From Bacillota bacterium (GTDB lineage: Bacteria > Bacillota > Bacilli > Paenibacillales > Paenibacillaceae): 64,000 bases of DNA. The stretch covers positions 3,591-67,590 of the forward strand of contig JAEWJS010000032.1 in assembly GCA_023386495.1 (NCBI GenBank). Direction: 5' to 3'. The stretch's first letter is position 1, and each line of letters begins with the position of its first letter. The notes under the pieces were generated by a model. It did not search any database and had not been told where the DNA came from. It saw nothing but the letters and a program-made list of their open reading frames with translations. Position numbers and translations under genes: made by a program. Shown in pieces: positions 1 to 8,149 of the stretch.

Positions 1-2
1 TG

Positions 3-593
3 GGCGAGAGCGGCATCGGCTCCGGCGTAAGGCGGATCGAAGCGGTAACAGGCCGCCATGCTTATGCCTACATGGACGGACAGATCGAGGTGCTGAAGCA
101 AGCGGCCGGACTGCTGAAGTCTAACGTGACGGACGTTCCGAAGCGCATTGATGCCCTGTATGCGCAAGTGAAGGAGCTGTCGCGCGAGAACGAGTCGCTC
201 TCGGCGAAGCTCGGCCGGATCGAAGCGGGCTCGCTCGAGTCGCAAGCCAAGACGGTGGGCGGCGTTACGCTCCTCGCCGCATCGGTGGCAGCCGGCAGCA
301 TGGATGCGCTGCGAGGTATCGCCGATGAGCTGAAGGGCAAACTCGGCTCCGCGGTGCTCGTACTCGGCGCTGTCGAAGGCGAGAAGGTCAACCTGGTCGT
401 CAGCGTCGCGCAGGATCTCGTGAAGCAGGGCTTTCACGCCGGCAAGCTGATCAAGGAAATCGCGGCGGTATGCGGCGGGGGCGGCGGCGGACGTCCGGAC
501 ATGGCACAAGCAGGCGGCAAAGACCCGTCGAAGCTGGATGAGGCGCTGCAACTTGCAGAGGAACTGGTTCTAACCCAGTCAAATGTGATATAG
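3..593 (+). CDS. alaS: Alanyl-tRNA synthetase, C-terminal part (5' end outside window)
   Basis: The open frame enters from the left edge and ends with TAG at 591-593, leaving about 196 codons. The first visible residues ([16 protein letters not shown]) are the conserved end of the AlaRS editing domain. A coiled-coil linker follows, then the C-terminal DHHA1-type domain with its glycine run ([15 protein letters not shown]), typical of the C-Ala end. The enzyme charges tRNA-Ala in the cytosol and clears mischarged Ser/Gly. It heads the conserved Firmicutes cluster alaS-ireB-ruvX-yrzB-mltG-U32, which agrees with the identification. The catalytic domain and any leader regulation lie outside the window. 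Confidence 0.96.
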   Translation, partial: GESGIGSGVRRIEAVTGRHAYAYMDGQIEVLKQAAGLLKSNVTDVPKRIDALYAQVKELSRENESLSAKLGRIEAGSLESQAKTVGGVTLLAASVAAGSMDALRGIADELKGKLGSAVLVLGAVEGEKVNLVVSVAQDLVKQGFHAGKLIKEIAAVCGGGGGGRPDMAQAGGKDPSKLDEALQLAEELVLTQSNVI

Positions 594-602
594 TGGAAAC
601 AG

Positions 603-636
603 ACACTTGTGATCACGAAGCTGTGCTGACAAGTGT
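603..636 (+). other. Hairpin between alaS and ireB
   Basis: A perfect 8-bp inverted repeat, ACACTTGT (603-610) and ACAAGTGT (629-636), is separated by 18 bases. No T-run follows, so it is not a standard intrinsic terminator. It may be a processing or mRNA-stability structure between alaS and the small downstream genes. Confidence 0.35.
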
Positions 637-638
637 CC
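607..638 (+). repeat. Copy A of a short shared intergenic motif
   Basis: The 15-mer TTGTGATCACGAAGC at 607-621 is followed after 11 bases by GTGTCC (633-638). The same 15-mer, followed after 12 bases by GTGTCC, occurs at 11268-11300 in the leader of the polysaccharide deacetylase gene. A lone 15-mer match could be chance in 64 kb, but the shared second block at nearly the same distance is less likely to be. Confidence 0.35.
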
Positions 639-690
639 CTTATGAATAATGATTGTAAGCAATGTTTGACCCGAAAGGTAGGTGCTGGCG

Positions 691-951
691 ATGAGTTCCA
701 TGGACAAGACGATGAAATTCAGTGTAAAAGCGGACGAAGTGGAGACATCATCCCAAGACATTTTGCTATCGGTATACGATTCGCTGGTCGAGAAGGAGTA
801 CAATCCGATCAACCAGATCGTCGGATACCTGCTGTCGGGGGATCCCGCCTACATTCCGAGGCATAATAACGCTCGGAGCTTGATCCGCAAGAAAGAACGG
901 GATGAACTAATCGAAGAGCTTGTCCGGTATTATCTGAGTCAGCACAGATAG
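691..951 (+). CDS. ireB: IreB family regulatory phosphoprotein (UPF0297, YrzL)
   Basis: This small cytosolic protein of 86 residues matches the UPF0297/IreB family over its whole length: an N-terminal DKTMKF segment, the core [15 protein letters not shown] and the tail [20 protein letters not shown]. In Enterococcus, IreB is phosphorylated on N-terminal threonines by the PASTA kinase IreK and dampens cephalosporin resistance; a threonine lies in the matching place here. ATG 691 is preferred over GTG 682 because AGGTAGGTG lies just upstream at a normal distance. The gene sits between alaS and ruvX as in most Firmicutes. Confidence 0.93.
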   Translation: MSSMDKTMKFSVKADEVETSSQDILLSVYDSLVEKEYNPINQIVGYLLSGDPAYIPRHNNARSLIRKKERDELIEELVRYYLSQHR

Positions 952-1038
952 GCGGCATCCCAGGATGGATTCTGCCTTGGCGGGACCGCCGCATGCGGCG
1001 GACGACGAGGCGGACAAGAAGAAAAGAGGACGCTGACC

Positions 1039-1455
1039 ATGCGATTGTTGGGACTGGATTACGGCGACCGCCGAATCGGCGTTGCCGTAAGCGATGCATT
1101 CGGATGGACCGCACAAGGCGTCGGCGTTGTCGAGAAGCGGCGGGACGGCGGAGAAGTAGATGCCATATCCGCGCTTGTCCGCGAGCACGAGGTGACCGAG
1201 ATCGTCGTCGGGCTTCCGAAGAACATGAACGGAAGCATCGGGCCGCGTGGCGAAATTTGCATCGCATTTGCGCAAACCTTGCGCGAGAAACTAAACTTAC
1301 CTGTTCACCTGTGGGACGAACGGCTGACCACCGTATCCGCGGAGCGCACGCTGCTCGAGGCGGACATCAGCCGGAAGAAAAGGAAGCAAGTGGTGGACAA
1401 AATGGCGGCAGCGCTCATTTTGCAAAATTATCTCGACTCTAAAACGAAAAGGTGA
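1039..1455 (+). CDS. ruvX: Holliday junction resolvase-like protein / pre-16S rRNA nuclease YqgF
   Basis: This 138-residue protein has the RNase H-like YqgF fold. The first strand is MRLLGLDYGDRRIGVAVSD with the catalytic aspartate, followed by VVGLPKNMNGS, then DERLTTVSAERTL, and a final VVDKMAAALILQ carrying the last acidic residue. The family trims 16S rRNA ends in E. coli and has been proposed to resolve Holliday junctions. The start is supported by AAGAGGA a short distance upstream. Its stop lies within the ribosome-binding region of the next gene, so the genes are co-transcribed. Length and order match B. subtilis yrrK. Confidence 0.95.
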   Translation: MRLLGLDYGDRRIGVAVSDAFGWTAQGVGVVEKRRDGGEVDAISALVREHEVTEIVVGLPKNMNGSIGPRGEICIAFAQTLREKLNLPVHLWDERLTTVSAERTLLEADISRKKRKQVVDKMAAALILQNYLDSKTKR

Positions 1456-1463
1456 GGGTAACG

Positions 1464-1760
1464 ATGACAAAGGACGACATGCAGTTCGAAGAACCGGAAA
1501 TTATCTACATTCCGGACGAGGACGGAAACGAAGAGGAATTCGAGGTCATTATGAAGTTCGAGGTTGACGACTCCGACCAAAAATATATGATGGTCGTGCC
1601 TTGCAGCGTAGAGGACGAGGAAACCGATGAGGTGTATGCGTTCCGCTACGAGGAAGACGGCGACGATCTGAAGCTGTTCACGATCGAAGACGAAGAAGAA
1701 TGGAATATGGTCGAGGAGACGTTCAACACGCTGCTCGGCGAGATGGAGAACAACGACTAA
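1464..1760 (+). CDS. DUF1292 family protein (YrzB type)
   Basis: A strongly acidic 98-residue protein with the DUF1292 pattern: IIYIPDEDGNEEEFEVIMKF, VDDSDQKYMMVVP, a YAFRYEEDGDDLKLFTI block and the end EEEWNMVEETFNTLL. The function of the family is not established. ATG 1464 is chosen over the GTG at 1452 because AGGTGAGGG (1450-1458) is a good ribosome-binding site for it. The equivalent B. subtilis gene, yrzB, also follows ruvX. Its stop overlaps the start of a second DUF1292 gene. Confidence 0.9.
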   Translation: MTKDDMQFEEPEIIYIPDEDGNEEEFEVIMKFEVDDSDQKYMMVVPCSVEDEETDEVYAFRYEEDGDDLKLFTIEDEEEWNMVEETFNTLLGEMENND

Positions 1761-2080
1761 TGCCAGAAGAACCGACAAGCTATGGCCCGGTACGGCTGTC
1801 CCGCCTTAAGGAACAGTTCGGGCAGGAGATCGAGCTCGTCTCGGATGACGGCAGCTCGGAGAGCTTCCGTATTCTGTCCGAGTACAGCGTGAGCGGAAGC
1901 GATTACGCCGCGCTGCAGACGCCTGCCATGCGCAAGGAAGACGAGATCGCCTTCTTCCGCGTTACGGCGGAGGCTGACGGAACGCTCGGACTGTCTTCGA
2001 TCGACGACGAGGACGAATGGGAGACCGCGGCCGAAGGGTACGACGAGCTGCTGTTCGAAGAGAGCAGCAAGAAGGAATAG
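1760..2080 (+). CDS. Second, divergent DUF1292 family protein
   Basis: This acidic 106-residue protein starts with an ATG overlapping the previous TAA by one base (TAATG), which suggests translational coupling. It keeps the DUF1292 layout: a beta segment EIELVSDDGSSESFRILSEY, a YAALQTP strand, EIAFFRV and a final DDEDEWETAAEGYDELLFE. It therefore looks like a tandem paralogue of the preceding protein that has diverged greatly. Its function is unknown. A paired copy is commonly seen in related genera, though that is recollection rather than something visible here. Confidence 0.8.
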   Translation: MPEEPTSYGPVRLSRLKEQFGQEIELVSDDGSSESFRILSEYSVSGSDYAALQTPAMRKEDEIAFFRVTAEADGTLGLSSIDDEDEWETAAEGYDELLFEESSKKE

Positions 2081-2175
2081 CGCGGCGCAGGCAGCAGGGC
2101 GCAGCATATAGGAACGATAGGGGCGGGACATCCCGTCCCTTACCTTTGTTGAGACAGGAGGCGCAGGGAACGATT

Positions 2176-3303
2176 ATGTCAGATCGCACGCAAGCGGAAC
2201 AATCGAGCAGGCTGATTGAGGACAAGCCAAGCGCGAGCAGCCGCATTACGTTATGGGTGGTGCTTACCCTCTTGGGCCTGATGTTGGCCGGAGCGGCCGG
2301 CATCGCCTTGTTTGTGTGGAACGGACTCAAGCCGGCACCGGCAGGAGAAGCGGTCCGCATCGAAATTCCGAGCGGTACATCGCCGTTCGAGGTCGCCGAG
2401 CTGCTCGAGGGCAACGGCGTCATTCGCAACGCATTCATCTTCAAGTATTATTTGCGTTATTATAACGAAGGTCCGCGCTTCCAAGCGGGGACGTACGACT
2501 TCACGCCAGGTGCCGAACTGGATGCGATCATCGCGCAGTTGAACGAAGGGCGGACCGTGAAGGCGGAGACGTTCCGCTATACGATACCTGAAGGGTATAC
2601 CGTCCTGCAGATCGCGGAGAAGCTGAGCAGCGAAGGCTTGGTGGACAAGGAGGCCTTCTTACAACTGGTCGAGTCCGAATCGGCGGCACGCTGGTCGCAG
2701 TCCGCTGCGTCTATTCCCGAGAGAGACGATATTCGCCATCGGCTGGAAGGCTATCTCTTCCCGGAGACGTATGAGCTTGCAGTCGGAAGCACCGCCGAAG
2801 ATATTCTGAAGCGGATGATGACGGAGCTGGACAACCGAATGGCCATGCTGCCGGACGGATGGGAAGAGGCACTCGGCGAATCCGGGCTGACTTGGCATGA
2901 GATTATGACGATCGCATCGCTGGTCGAACGGGAAGTCGTCGTCGAAGAGGAGCGCGCGCTCGTGGCGGGCGTCATCTACAACCGATTGAACGACAAGATG
3001 CCGCTGCAGATCGACGCCACGGTGCAGTATGCACTGGATAAGCCGAAGGAAAGGCTGCTGGAGAAGGATCTCCAGATCGACAGTCCGTACAATACGTATC
3101 AGATTCCGGGGCTGCCCCCTGGGCCGATTGCGAGCCCGAGCCTATCCTCGATCGAGGCGGCGCTGTTCCCGGAGGCCAGCGAGTATCTGTACTACGTCAC
3201 GAAAAAAGACGGTACGCAGACCCATCTGTTCGCGAAGACGTACAAGGAGCATCTGCGCAATATCGAAGCGAGCAAACGCACGGCCAAGGAGGGCAATGGA
3301 TAA
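2176..3303 (+). CDS. mltG: Endolytic transglycosylase MltG (YceG-like)
   Basis: A 375-residue inner-membrane protein with one N-terminal transmembrane helix (about residues 24-48), a LysM-like region, and the YceG catalytic domain. The catalytic glutamate lies in ASLVERE, followed by VYNRL and the substrate-groove segment LPPGPIASPSLSSIEAAL. MltG cuts nascent glycan strands near the membrane and is a proposed terminator of peptidoglycan elongation. ATG 2176 is chosen because GAGACAGGAGG lies upstream; the longer frame reads into the previous gene. It corresponds to B. subtilis yrrL. In B. subtilis an O-methyltransferase gene, yrrM/trmR, follows, but here a U32 gene follows directly. Confidence 0.95.
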   Translation: MSDRTQAEQSSRLIEDKPSASSRITLWVVLTLLGLMLAGAAGIALFVWNGLKPAPAGEAVRIEIPSGTSPFEVAELLEGNGVIRNAFIFKYYLRYYNEGPRFQAGTYDFTPGAELDAIIAQLNEGRTVKAETFRYTIPEGYTVLQIAEKLSSEGLVDKEAFLQLVESESAARWSQSAASIPERDDIRHRLEGYLFPETYELAVGSTAEDILKRMMTELDNRMAMLPDGWEEALGESGLTWHEIMTIASLVEREVVVEEERALVAGVIYNRLNDKMPLQIDATVQYALDKPKERLLEKDLQIDSPYNTYQIPGLPPGPIASPSLSSIEAALFPEASEYLYYVTKKDGTQTHLFAKTYKEHLRNIEASKRTAKEGNG

Positions 3304-4269
3304 GTGACAAGCGAATCTACAAAGGCCGAGCTGCTGTGCACCGCCTCCTCGCTGGAAGAGTTAAGCCGATTGATGGATGCGGGAGCGGACGCCTTCATCA
3401 TCGGCGAGACAGCTTATGCGGCGCGGATGGCAGGCGAGTTCGGCATTGATGCGATACGCGAAGCGGTCGTCATGGCGAAGCCGCGCGGCGTCCGCATCTA
3501 CGCTGCAGTCAACAACCTGATCGACAATGCTTCGCTTGCGAAACTGCCGGAATATATCCGGTCGCTCGCGCAGGCAGGCGTCGATGCCGTCGTATTCGGC
3601 GACCCGGCCGTGCTCATGGCGGTGCGCGGCGATGCGCCAGAGCTCAAGCTGCATTGGAATGCGGAGATGACGTCGACCAATTATGCCACCGCCAATTATT
3701 GGGGCAGACGCGGCGCGACGCGTGTCGTACTGGCAAGAGAGCTTAATCTCGAGCAAATTCTGGCCTTCAAGGCGAATTGCGAGATCGAGGTTCAGGTTCA
3801 GGTGCACGGCATGACGAACATTTACCATTCCAAGCGCAATCTCGTGCACAGCTATCTCGATCATCAGCAGAAGTCGGGCATGCAAACCGAGCTTCTGGGC
3901 GGAACGGGCGAAGCAGCAGGGCGGGACAGAGGCTTGTACTTGGTCGAGGCGGAGCGCCCCGGCGAGCGCTACCCGATCTATGAGGATGCAGACGGCACGC
4001 ACATCATGAGCGCGGACGACATCTGTATGCTGGAGGGCTTACATGAGCTGCTCGAAGGCGGCGTCGACGCGGTGAAGATCGAAGGATTGCTGAAGCCGGC
4101 TGCCTACAATGAGGCTGTCGTGCGCGCCTACCGCCAGGCCATCGATGCGTATTACGCGGATCCGGCAGGCTACGCGTTCCGCGACGAATGGCTCGAGCCG
4201 ATCCAAGCGCTGCAAGACCCGAACAGAGAGTTATCCTTCGGATTCTTCTATAAGGAACAGGTTTACTAG
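3304..4269 (+). CDS. trhP1: U32 family protein, short paralogue (TrhP1/YrrN type)
   Basis: A 321-residue TIM-barrel protein of the U32 (YhbU/TrhP) family. It begins with the U32 pattern LSRLMDAGADAFIIG and has the barrel strand LHWNAEMTSTNYATANYWG and the segment GGVDAVKIEGLLK. It lacks the cysteine cluster found in the longer paralogue next door; the matching place reads VHGMTNIYHSKRNLVHS. In B. subtilis the paired genes yrrN and yrrO are required for 5-hydroxyuridine at tRNA position 34. GTG 3304 follows the mltG stop directly and has AAGGAGGGC at 3286-3294. It is probably a non-FeS partner of TrhP2 rather than a peptidase. Confidence 0.88.
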   Translation: MTSESTKAELLCTASSLEELSRLMDAGADAFIIGETAYAARMAGEFGIDAIREAVVMAKPRGVRIYAAVNNLIDNASLAKLPEYIRSLAQAGVDAVVFGDPAVLMAVRGDAPELKLHWNAEMTSTNYATANYWGRRGATRVVLARELNLEQILAFKANCEIEVQVQVHGMTNIYHSKRNLVHSYLDHQQKSGMQTELLGGTGEAAGRDRGLYLVEAERPGERYPIYEDADGTHIMSADDICMLEGLHELLEGGVDAVKIEGLLKPAAYNEAVVRAYRQAIDAYYADPAGYAFRDEWLEPIQALQDPNRELSFGFFYKEQVY

Positions 4270-4283
4270 GAGGTGCAGCGAAA

Positions 4284-5543
4284 ATGACAACTACGATGAC
4301 GAAGCCGAAGTGGCAAGGGAAGCGGCACCGCTTGGCGAAGCCGGAGCTGCTGGCGCCGGCCGGCAGCTTAGAGAAGCTTAAGTTCGCCGTGCACTACGGG
4401 GCGGATGCCGTCTACATCGGCGGGCAGAAATACGGCCTGCGCTCGAACGCGGACAACTTCACCTTCGAGGAGATGAAGGAGGGCGTCGAATTCGCCAGCC
4501 GTTATGGGGCCAAAGTGTTCGTCGCGACGAACATCTACGCCCATAATGAGGACATCGCTGGGCTGGAGGATTATTTGCGCTCTCTCCAAGAAGCCGGCAT
4601 CGCGGCGATCATTGCCGCCGATCCGGTCATTATCGAGACGGCCCAGCGCGTAGCGCCGCGCCTGGAGGTCCACCTTAGCACGCAGCAATCCACGCTGAAC
4701 TGGCAGGCCGTGAAGTTCTGGAAGGATGAAGGTTTGCCGCGCGTCGTGCTGGCACGCGAGACGAGCTTCGAGGAGATCGCCGAGATCAAGTCGCATGTCG
4801 ATATCGAGATCGAAGCGTTCATTCACGGCGCCATGTGCTCCTCGTTCTCCGGCCGCTGCGTGTTGTCGAACCATTTTACCGACAGGGACTCGAATCGCGG
4901 GGGCTGCTGCCAATCGTGCCGATGGAAGTACGATCTGTTCGTCGACGAGGATGCGCCGGCCTTCGATGCCGAAGCCGACAAGTTCACGATGGGATCCAAG
5001 GATCTGTGCATGATCGAGCATCTGCCTGAATTGATCGAGGTCGGCGTCGACAGCTTCAAGATCGAGGGCCGGATGAAAAGCCTGCATTACGTCGCGACGG
5101 TCGTGAATGTATACAGGCAGGCGATCGACGCGTACTTTGCGGATCCCGAAGACTATGTCCTGAAGCCGGAATGGCAGGAGGAAATTCATAAGGCGGCCAA
5201 TCGCCCGCTTAATACCGGCTTTTTCTTGGATACGCCTGGTGCCGAGGATCACATCTACGGGCCGGAGGATAAGCAGGCGCCTTATGATTTTGCCGGGGTC
5301 GTGATCGACTATGACGCTGCGAGCGGCATAGCGATGGTGCAGCAGCGGAATCATTTTCGCCCAGGGCAGGAAGTGGAGTTCGTCGGACCGCAGGGCACCT
5401 TCTTCAAGCAGGTCGTGCAAGCGATGACGGATGAAGCGGGAACGCCGCTGGATGCAGCTCGGCACCCGCTGCAGCTCGTGAAGCTGCAGGTCGAACAACC
5501 GGTCCGCGCAATGGATATGATGCGGAAGCGGACAGGAAAATAG
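4284..5543 (+). CDS. trhP2: U32 family tRNA hydroxylation protein (TrhP2/YrrO type)
   Basis: A 419-residue U32 protein with the full signature: LLAPAGSLEKLKFAVHYGADAVYIGG at the start, then the cysteine-rich block HGAMCSSFSGRCVLSN and NRGGCCQSCRW, which probably binds an iron-sulphur cluster. A C-terminal beta-barrel domain follows (about 330-410). In B. subtilis and E. coli this family forms 5-hydroxyuridine in tRNA from prephenate. The older label 'peptidase U32' is probably misleading. It lies 14 bases after its short paralogue, with AGGAGGTG as ribosome-binding site, and an intrinsic terminator follows, closing the operon that began at alaS. Confidence 0.92.
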   Translation: MTTTMTKPKWQGKRHRLAKPELLAPAGSLEKLKFAVHYGADAVYIGGQKYGLRSNADNFTFEEMKEGVEFASRYGAKVFVATNIYAHNEDIAGLEDYLRSLQEAGIAAIIAADPVIIETAQRVAPRLEVHLSTQQSTLNWQAVKFWKDEGLPRVVLARETSFEEIAEIKSHVDIEIEAFIHGAMCSSFSGRCVLSNHFTDRDSNRGGCCQSCRWKYDLFVDEDAPAFDAEADKFTMGSKDLCMIEHLPELIEVGVDSFKIEGRMKSLHYVATVVNVYRQAIDAYFADPEDYVLKPEWQEEIHKAANRPLNTGFFLDTPGAEDHIYGPEDKQAPYDFAGVVIDYDAASGIAMVQQRNHFRPGQEVEFVGPQGTFFKQVVQAMTDEAGTPLDAARHPLQLVKLQVEQPVRAMDMMRKRTGK

Positions 5544-5574
5544 ACCCATTGCCGCGGCGACCGCATGCGGGTAT

Positions 5575-5599
5575 AAAGCCTCCTTGTGAGGCTTTTTTT
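5575..5599 (+). terminator. Intrinsic terminator of the alaS-trhP2 operon
   Basis: AAAGCCTC (5575-5582) pairs with GAGGCTTT (5588-5595) around a 5-base loop, followed by a T-run. Confidence 0.9.
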
Positions 5600-5611
5600 A
5601 TGCGTAATCGC

Positions 5612-5639
5612 TAATATCTAGCAATGTGCCGACCGATAT
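5612..5639 (+). promoter_or_regulatory. Sigma-D-like (flagellar) promoter of the chemotaxis receptor
   Basis: TAAT (5612-5615), 16 bases, then ACCGATAT (5632-5639) resembles the Bacillus sigma-D pattern TAAA-N15-GCCGATAT. It lies about 135 bases before the receptor start. Sigma-D control is usual for chemotaxis receptors; the match here is good but not perfect. Confidence 0.45.
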
Positions 5640-5775
5640 AGAAGAGAGCGGTAGAAATGTTGCATGGCGGTTAGTAATATTGGAGGAATCTGCAGAACAC
5701 TGTCGAATAGTTCCTATATCGTCAATATTGGCATCATGAGCTGTGGACTAACAAACAATCAGGTGGTGGATCGCG

Positions 5776-7962
5776 ATGAAATGGGTCGATAAATTAAAGA
5801 AGAAGCCGAAGGACAGTGGCACGTCAGGGGATTCGAAATCGAAATGGGACAACATTGCGAAGTCTGTGCAAGCGTCGGCAGGCAATGGTCTCAAAAATGT
5901 AAGCGCTGGCTTCGGCAAGACGAGCATAGCCAAATCTGTAGGCATGAAGCTGTTTCTTATTATTTTCTGCAGCATTCTGGTCTGCGTATTGTCTGTCGGC
6001 CTGTTCTCGTACAATCGATCCAAGGCGATTATCGAAGATAAGGTAGCCGAGGCAAGCGAAACGACGATCGCGCAGACGGCCGGCAAGCTCGACCTCATGT
6101 TCGCGAACTATGAAGCGCTGACCATGCAGCTTGTAGTCGATGACACGATCCAGACCAATGTGCGGGACCTCTCGCTCGACAACGTCGAGGAGTACGATCG
6201 GTTCACGATGCTGCAGTCAATCGATGTTCGGTTCCAGGGCTTCTTGAACAGCAACGGCAAGACGATCTTAAGCGGCGCGCTGCTGCCGCTCACGGATTAC
6301 CTCAGGCCGGTCGTCGGAGGCAGCCGTTTCATTCAAGAAGGGCTCGAGGAGAAGGATTGGTACAAGAACGCATTGGCCGCAGCAGGCAAGCCGTACTGGA
6401 TCGGCACGGACGTGAACGGGCTGGGCTCCGGCGACGGCGCTCCGACATTCGGGCTTGCACGGGTCATCAAATCCATGCAGACGAGCCAAGAGATCTATCT
6501 GTTGGTGCTTGAATTCGATTATAACCGCTTAGTTGAGCAATTGAGCGGCGTGAAGCTTGGCGATAACAGCGAAGTTCAGATCATCGATGAAGCAGGCGAA
6601 GTCATCTATGCCGCCAATACGGAAGAAATCGATAAGCCGTTCGCTGTGGGGCTCGAGGGCGGCGAAGTCGCGACTTCCGTGATCAGCGATCGGAACGGCG
6701 AATCGGTCATGATGCCTTATCAGAAGTTCGCGCTGATGGATTGGAAGCTGGTCGGCATTCTGCCCGTTGACGAGCTGGTGAAAGACGCGAAACAGATTCA
6801 GAACCTGACTTGGATCATGGCGCTCGTCGCCGTGGTACTCGCGGTCGGCATCGGGTTCCTCGTCATTCGAATGATCGCAGTGCCGCTCGTGAAGCTGCGC
6901 AACCTGATGAACGAAGGCGCGAAGGGCAATCTGACCGTCCGCTCGAACGTGAACAAGGGTGACGAGATCGGGCAATTGTCGCAGAGCTTCGACCTGATGA
7001 TGGCGCAGATTACGTCGCTCGTCGATCAGACGAACCGTACGGCGCAGGAAGTGCTGACTACGGCAGGCGACCTGTCCGACGCTTCGCGCAAGACGGCCAT
7101 ATCCGCGAAGGAAATCGCGGTTGCCACCGAGGAGATCGCGAACGGGGCGACGAGCTTGGCCGTCGAAGCGGAGCGCGGCAGCGACTTGACCGATAATATG
7201 GGCACTCGCATGGAGCAGGTGAACGAGGCAGGACAGCAGATGGTGACGTCCGCAGCCGAGGTTGAGCAGTCGAGCGAAAAAGGTACGCGCTATATGGCCG
7301 AGCTGATCGAGAAGACCGGCATGACCGAGGAAATGACGCGCAGCATGGTCCAGAAGGTAGACAAGCTGAAGGACAGCACGCGTTCGATCCGTAAAATTCT
7401 CGACGTGCTGAACAACCTGACGAAGCAGACGAACATCCTGTCGCTCAACGCGACGATCGAGGCCGCTCGCGCCGGTGCTGCCGGCAAAGGCTTCATGGTC
7501 GTGGCGGATGAAATTCGCAAGCTGGCGGACCAGTCCCGTCAATCGATCGATGTCGTCGCGCAGATCACCGAGACGATTCAAGGCGAGATCGACGATACGG
7601 TTAACGTATTGTCCCAAGCGTATCCGATCTTCCAAGAACAGATATCGTCGGTTAAGGAAGCGAATCAGATCTTCTTGTCCGTACAGAGCCAGATGTCGCG
7701 CTTCGTGAATCATCTGGATACCGTTACGGCTTCCGTCGACCAGTTGGGCGAGACGCAGAACGTCCTGTCCGAAGCGATGAGCAATGTCAGCGCCGTCGCG
7801 CAGCAGTCGTCCGCGACGTCGGAAGAGGTAGCGTCGCTCAGCAACGAGCAGCTTAGCATCAGCGACAATCTGGTGCAGCTGTCCAACAAGCTGGAGACCG
7901 TATCGAATCATCTGAAGGAATCGCTGTCCAGCTTCCGGACGGATACGTGGAAGCATCAATAA
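5776..7962 (+). CDS. Methyl-accepting chemotaxis protein
   Basis: A 728-residue membrane receptor. A basic N-terminal cytosolic stretch of about 55 residues precedes the first transmembrane helix ([19 protein letters not shown]). An extracellular dCache-like sensor domain follows (about 80-345), then a second helix ([20 protein letters not shown]), a HAMP domain, and a cytosolic signalling rod whose tip carries [21 protein letters not shown]. The ligand is unknown. ATG 5776 has AGGTGG upstream. The gene is inserted between trhP2 and a pbpI-like gene, where B. subtilis has udk and greA, and has its own sigma-D-like promoter and terminator, so it is a separate unit. Confidence 0.94.
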   Translation: MKWVDKLKKKPKDSGTSGDSKSKWDNIAKSVQASAGNGLKNVSAGFGKTSIAKSVGMKLFLIIFCSILVCVLSVGLFSYNRSKAIIEDKVAEASETTIAQTAGKLDLMFANYEALTMQLVVDDTIQTNVRDLSLDNVEEYDRFTMLQSIDVRFQGFLNSNGKTILSGALLPLTDYLRPVVGGSRFIQEGLEEKDWYKNALAAAGKPYWIGTDVNGLGSGDGAPTFGLARVIKSMQTSQEIYLLVLEFDYNRLVEQLSGVKLGDNSEVQIIDEAGEVIYAANTEEIDKPFAVGLEGGEVATSVISDRNGESVMMPYQKFALMDWKLVGILPVDELVKDAKQIQNLTWIMALVAVVLAVGIGFLVIRMIAVPLVKLRNLMNEGAKGNLTVRSNVNKGDEIGQLSQSFDLMMAQITSLVDQTNRTAQEVLTTAGDLSDASRKTAISAKEIAVATEEIANGATSLAVEAERGSDLTDNMGTRMEQVNEAGQQMVTSAAEVEQSSEKGTRYMAELIEKTGMTEEMTRSMVQKVDKLKDSTRSIRKILDVLNNLTKQTNILSLNATIEAARAGAAGKGFMVVADEIRKLADQSRQSIDVVAQITETIQGEIDDTVNVLSQAYPIFQEQISSVKEANQIFLSVQSQMSRFVNHLDTVTASVDQLGETQNVLSEAMSNVSAVAQQSSATSEEVASLSNEQLSISDNLVQLSNKLETVSNHLKESLSSFRTDTWKHQ

Positions 7963-7984
7963 TCGATAGCAGCAATAATAGGAG

Positions 7985-8021
7985 AACCGTTCACCGCATT
8001 TACGCGGCGAACGGTTTTTTT
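7985..8021 (+). terminator. Intrinsic terminator after the chemotaxis receptor
   Basis: AACCGTTC (7985-7992) pairs with GAACGGTT (8009-8016), with an inner CCGC/GCGG pair, followed by seven T. Confidence 0.9.
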
Positions 8022-8149
8022 ATTTCATTAATGAGCTTGCCAAGCGGCGCGATAGGCGAAGAATGCTAAGGCGGGGATTTGGCGACAATGGCTAGTATAG
8101 CTCGATAGAATGGGATGTCGATTCCGGATCGAACGGAGGTGGAAAGCAG

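Noticed and set aside
603..636. Intrinsic terminator after alaS
   Set aside because: The stem is perfect but no T-run follows, and the downstream genes form a conserved operon with alaS.
4368..5549. 393-codon open frame opposite trhP2
   Set aside because: Shadow frame; trhP2 has the full cysteine signature.
6529..7959. 476-codon open frame opposite the first chemotaxis receptor
   Set aside because: Mirror of a coiled-coil receptor gene, no domain seen.
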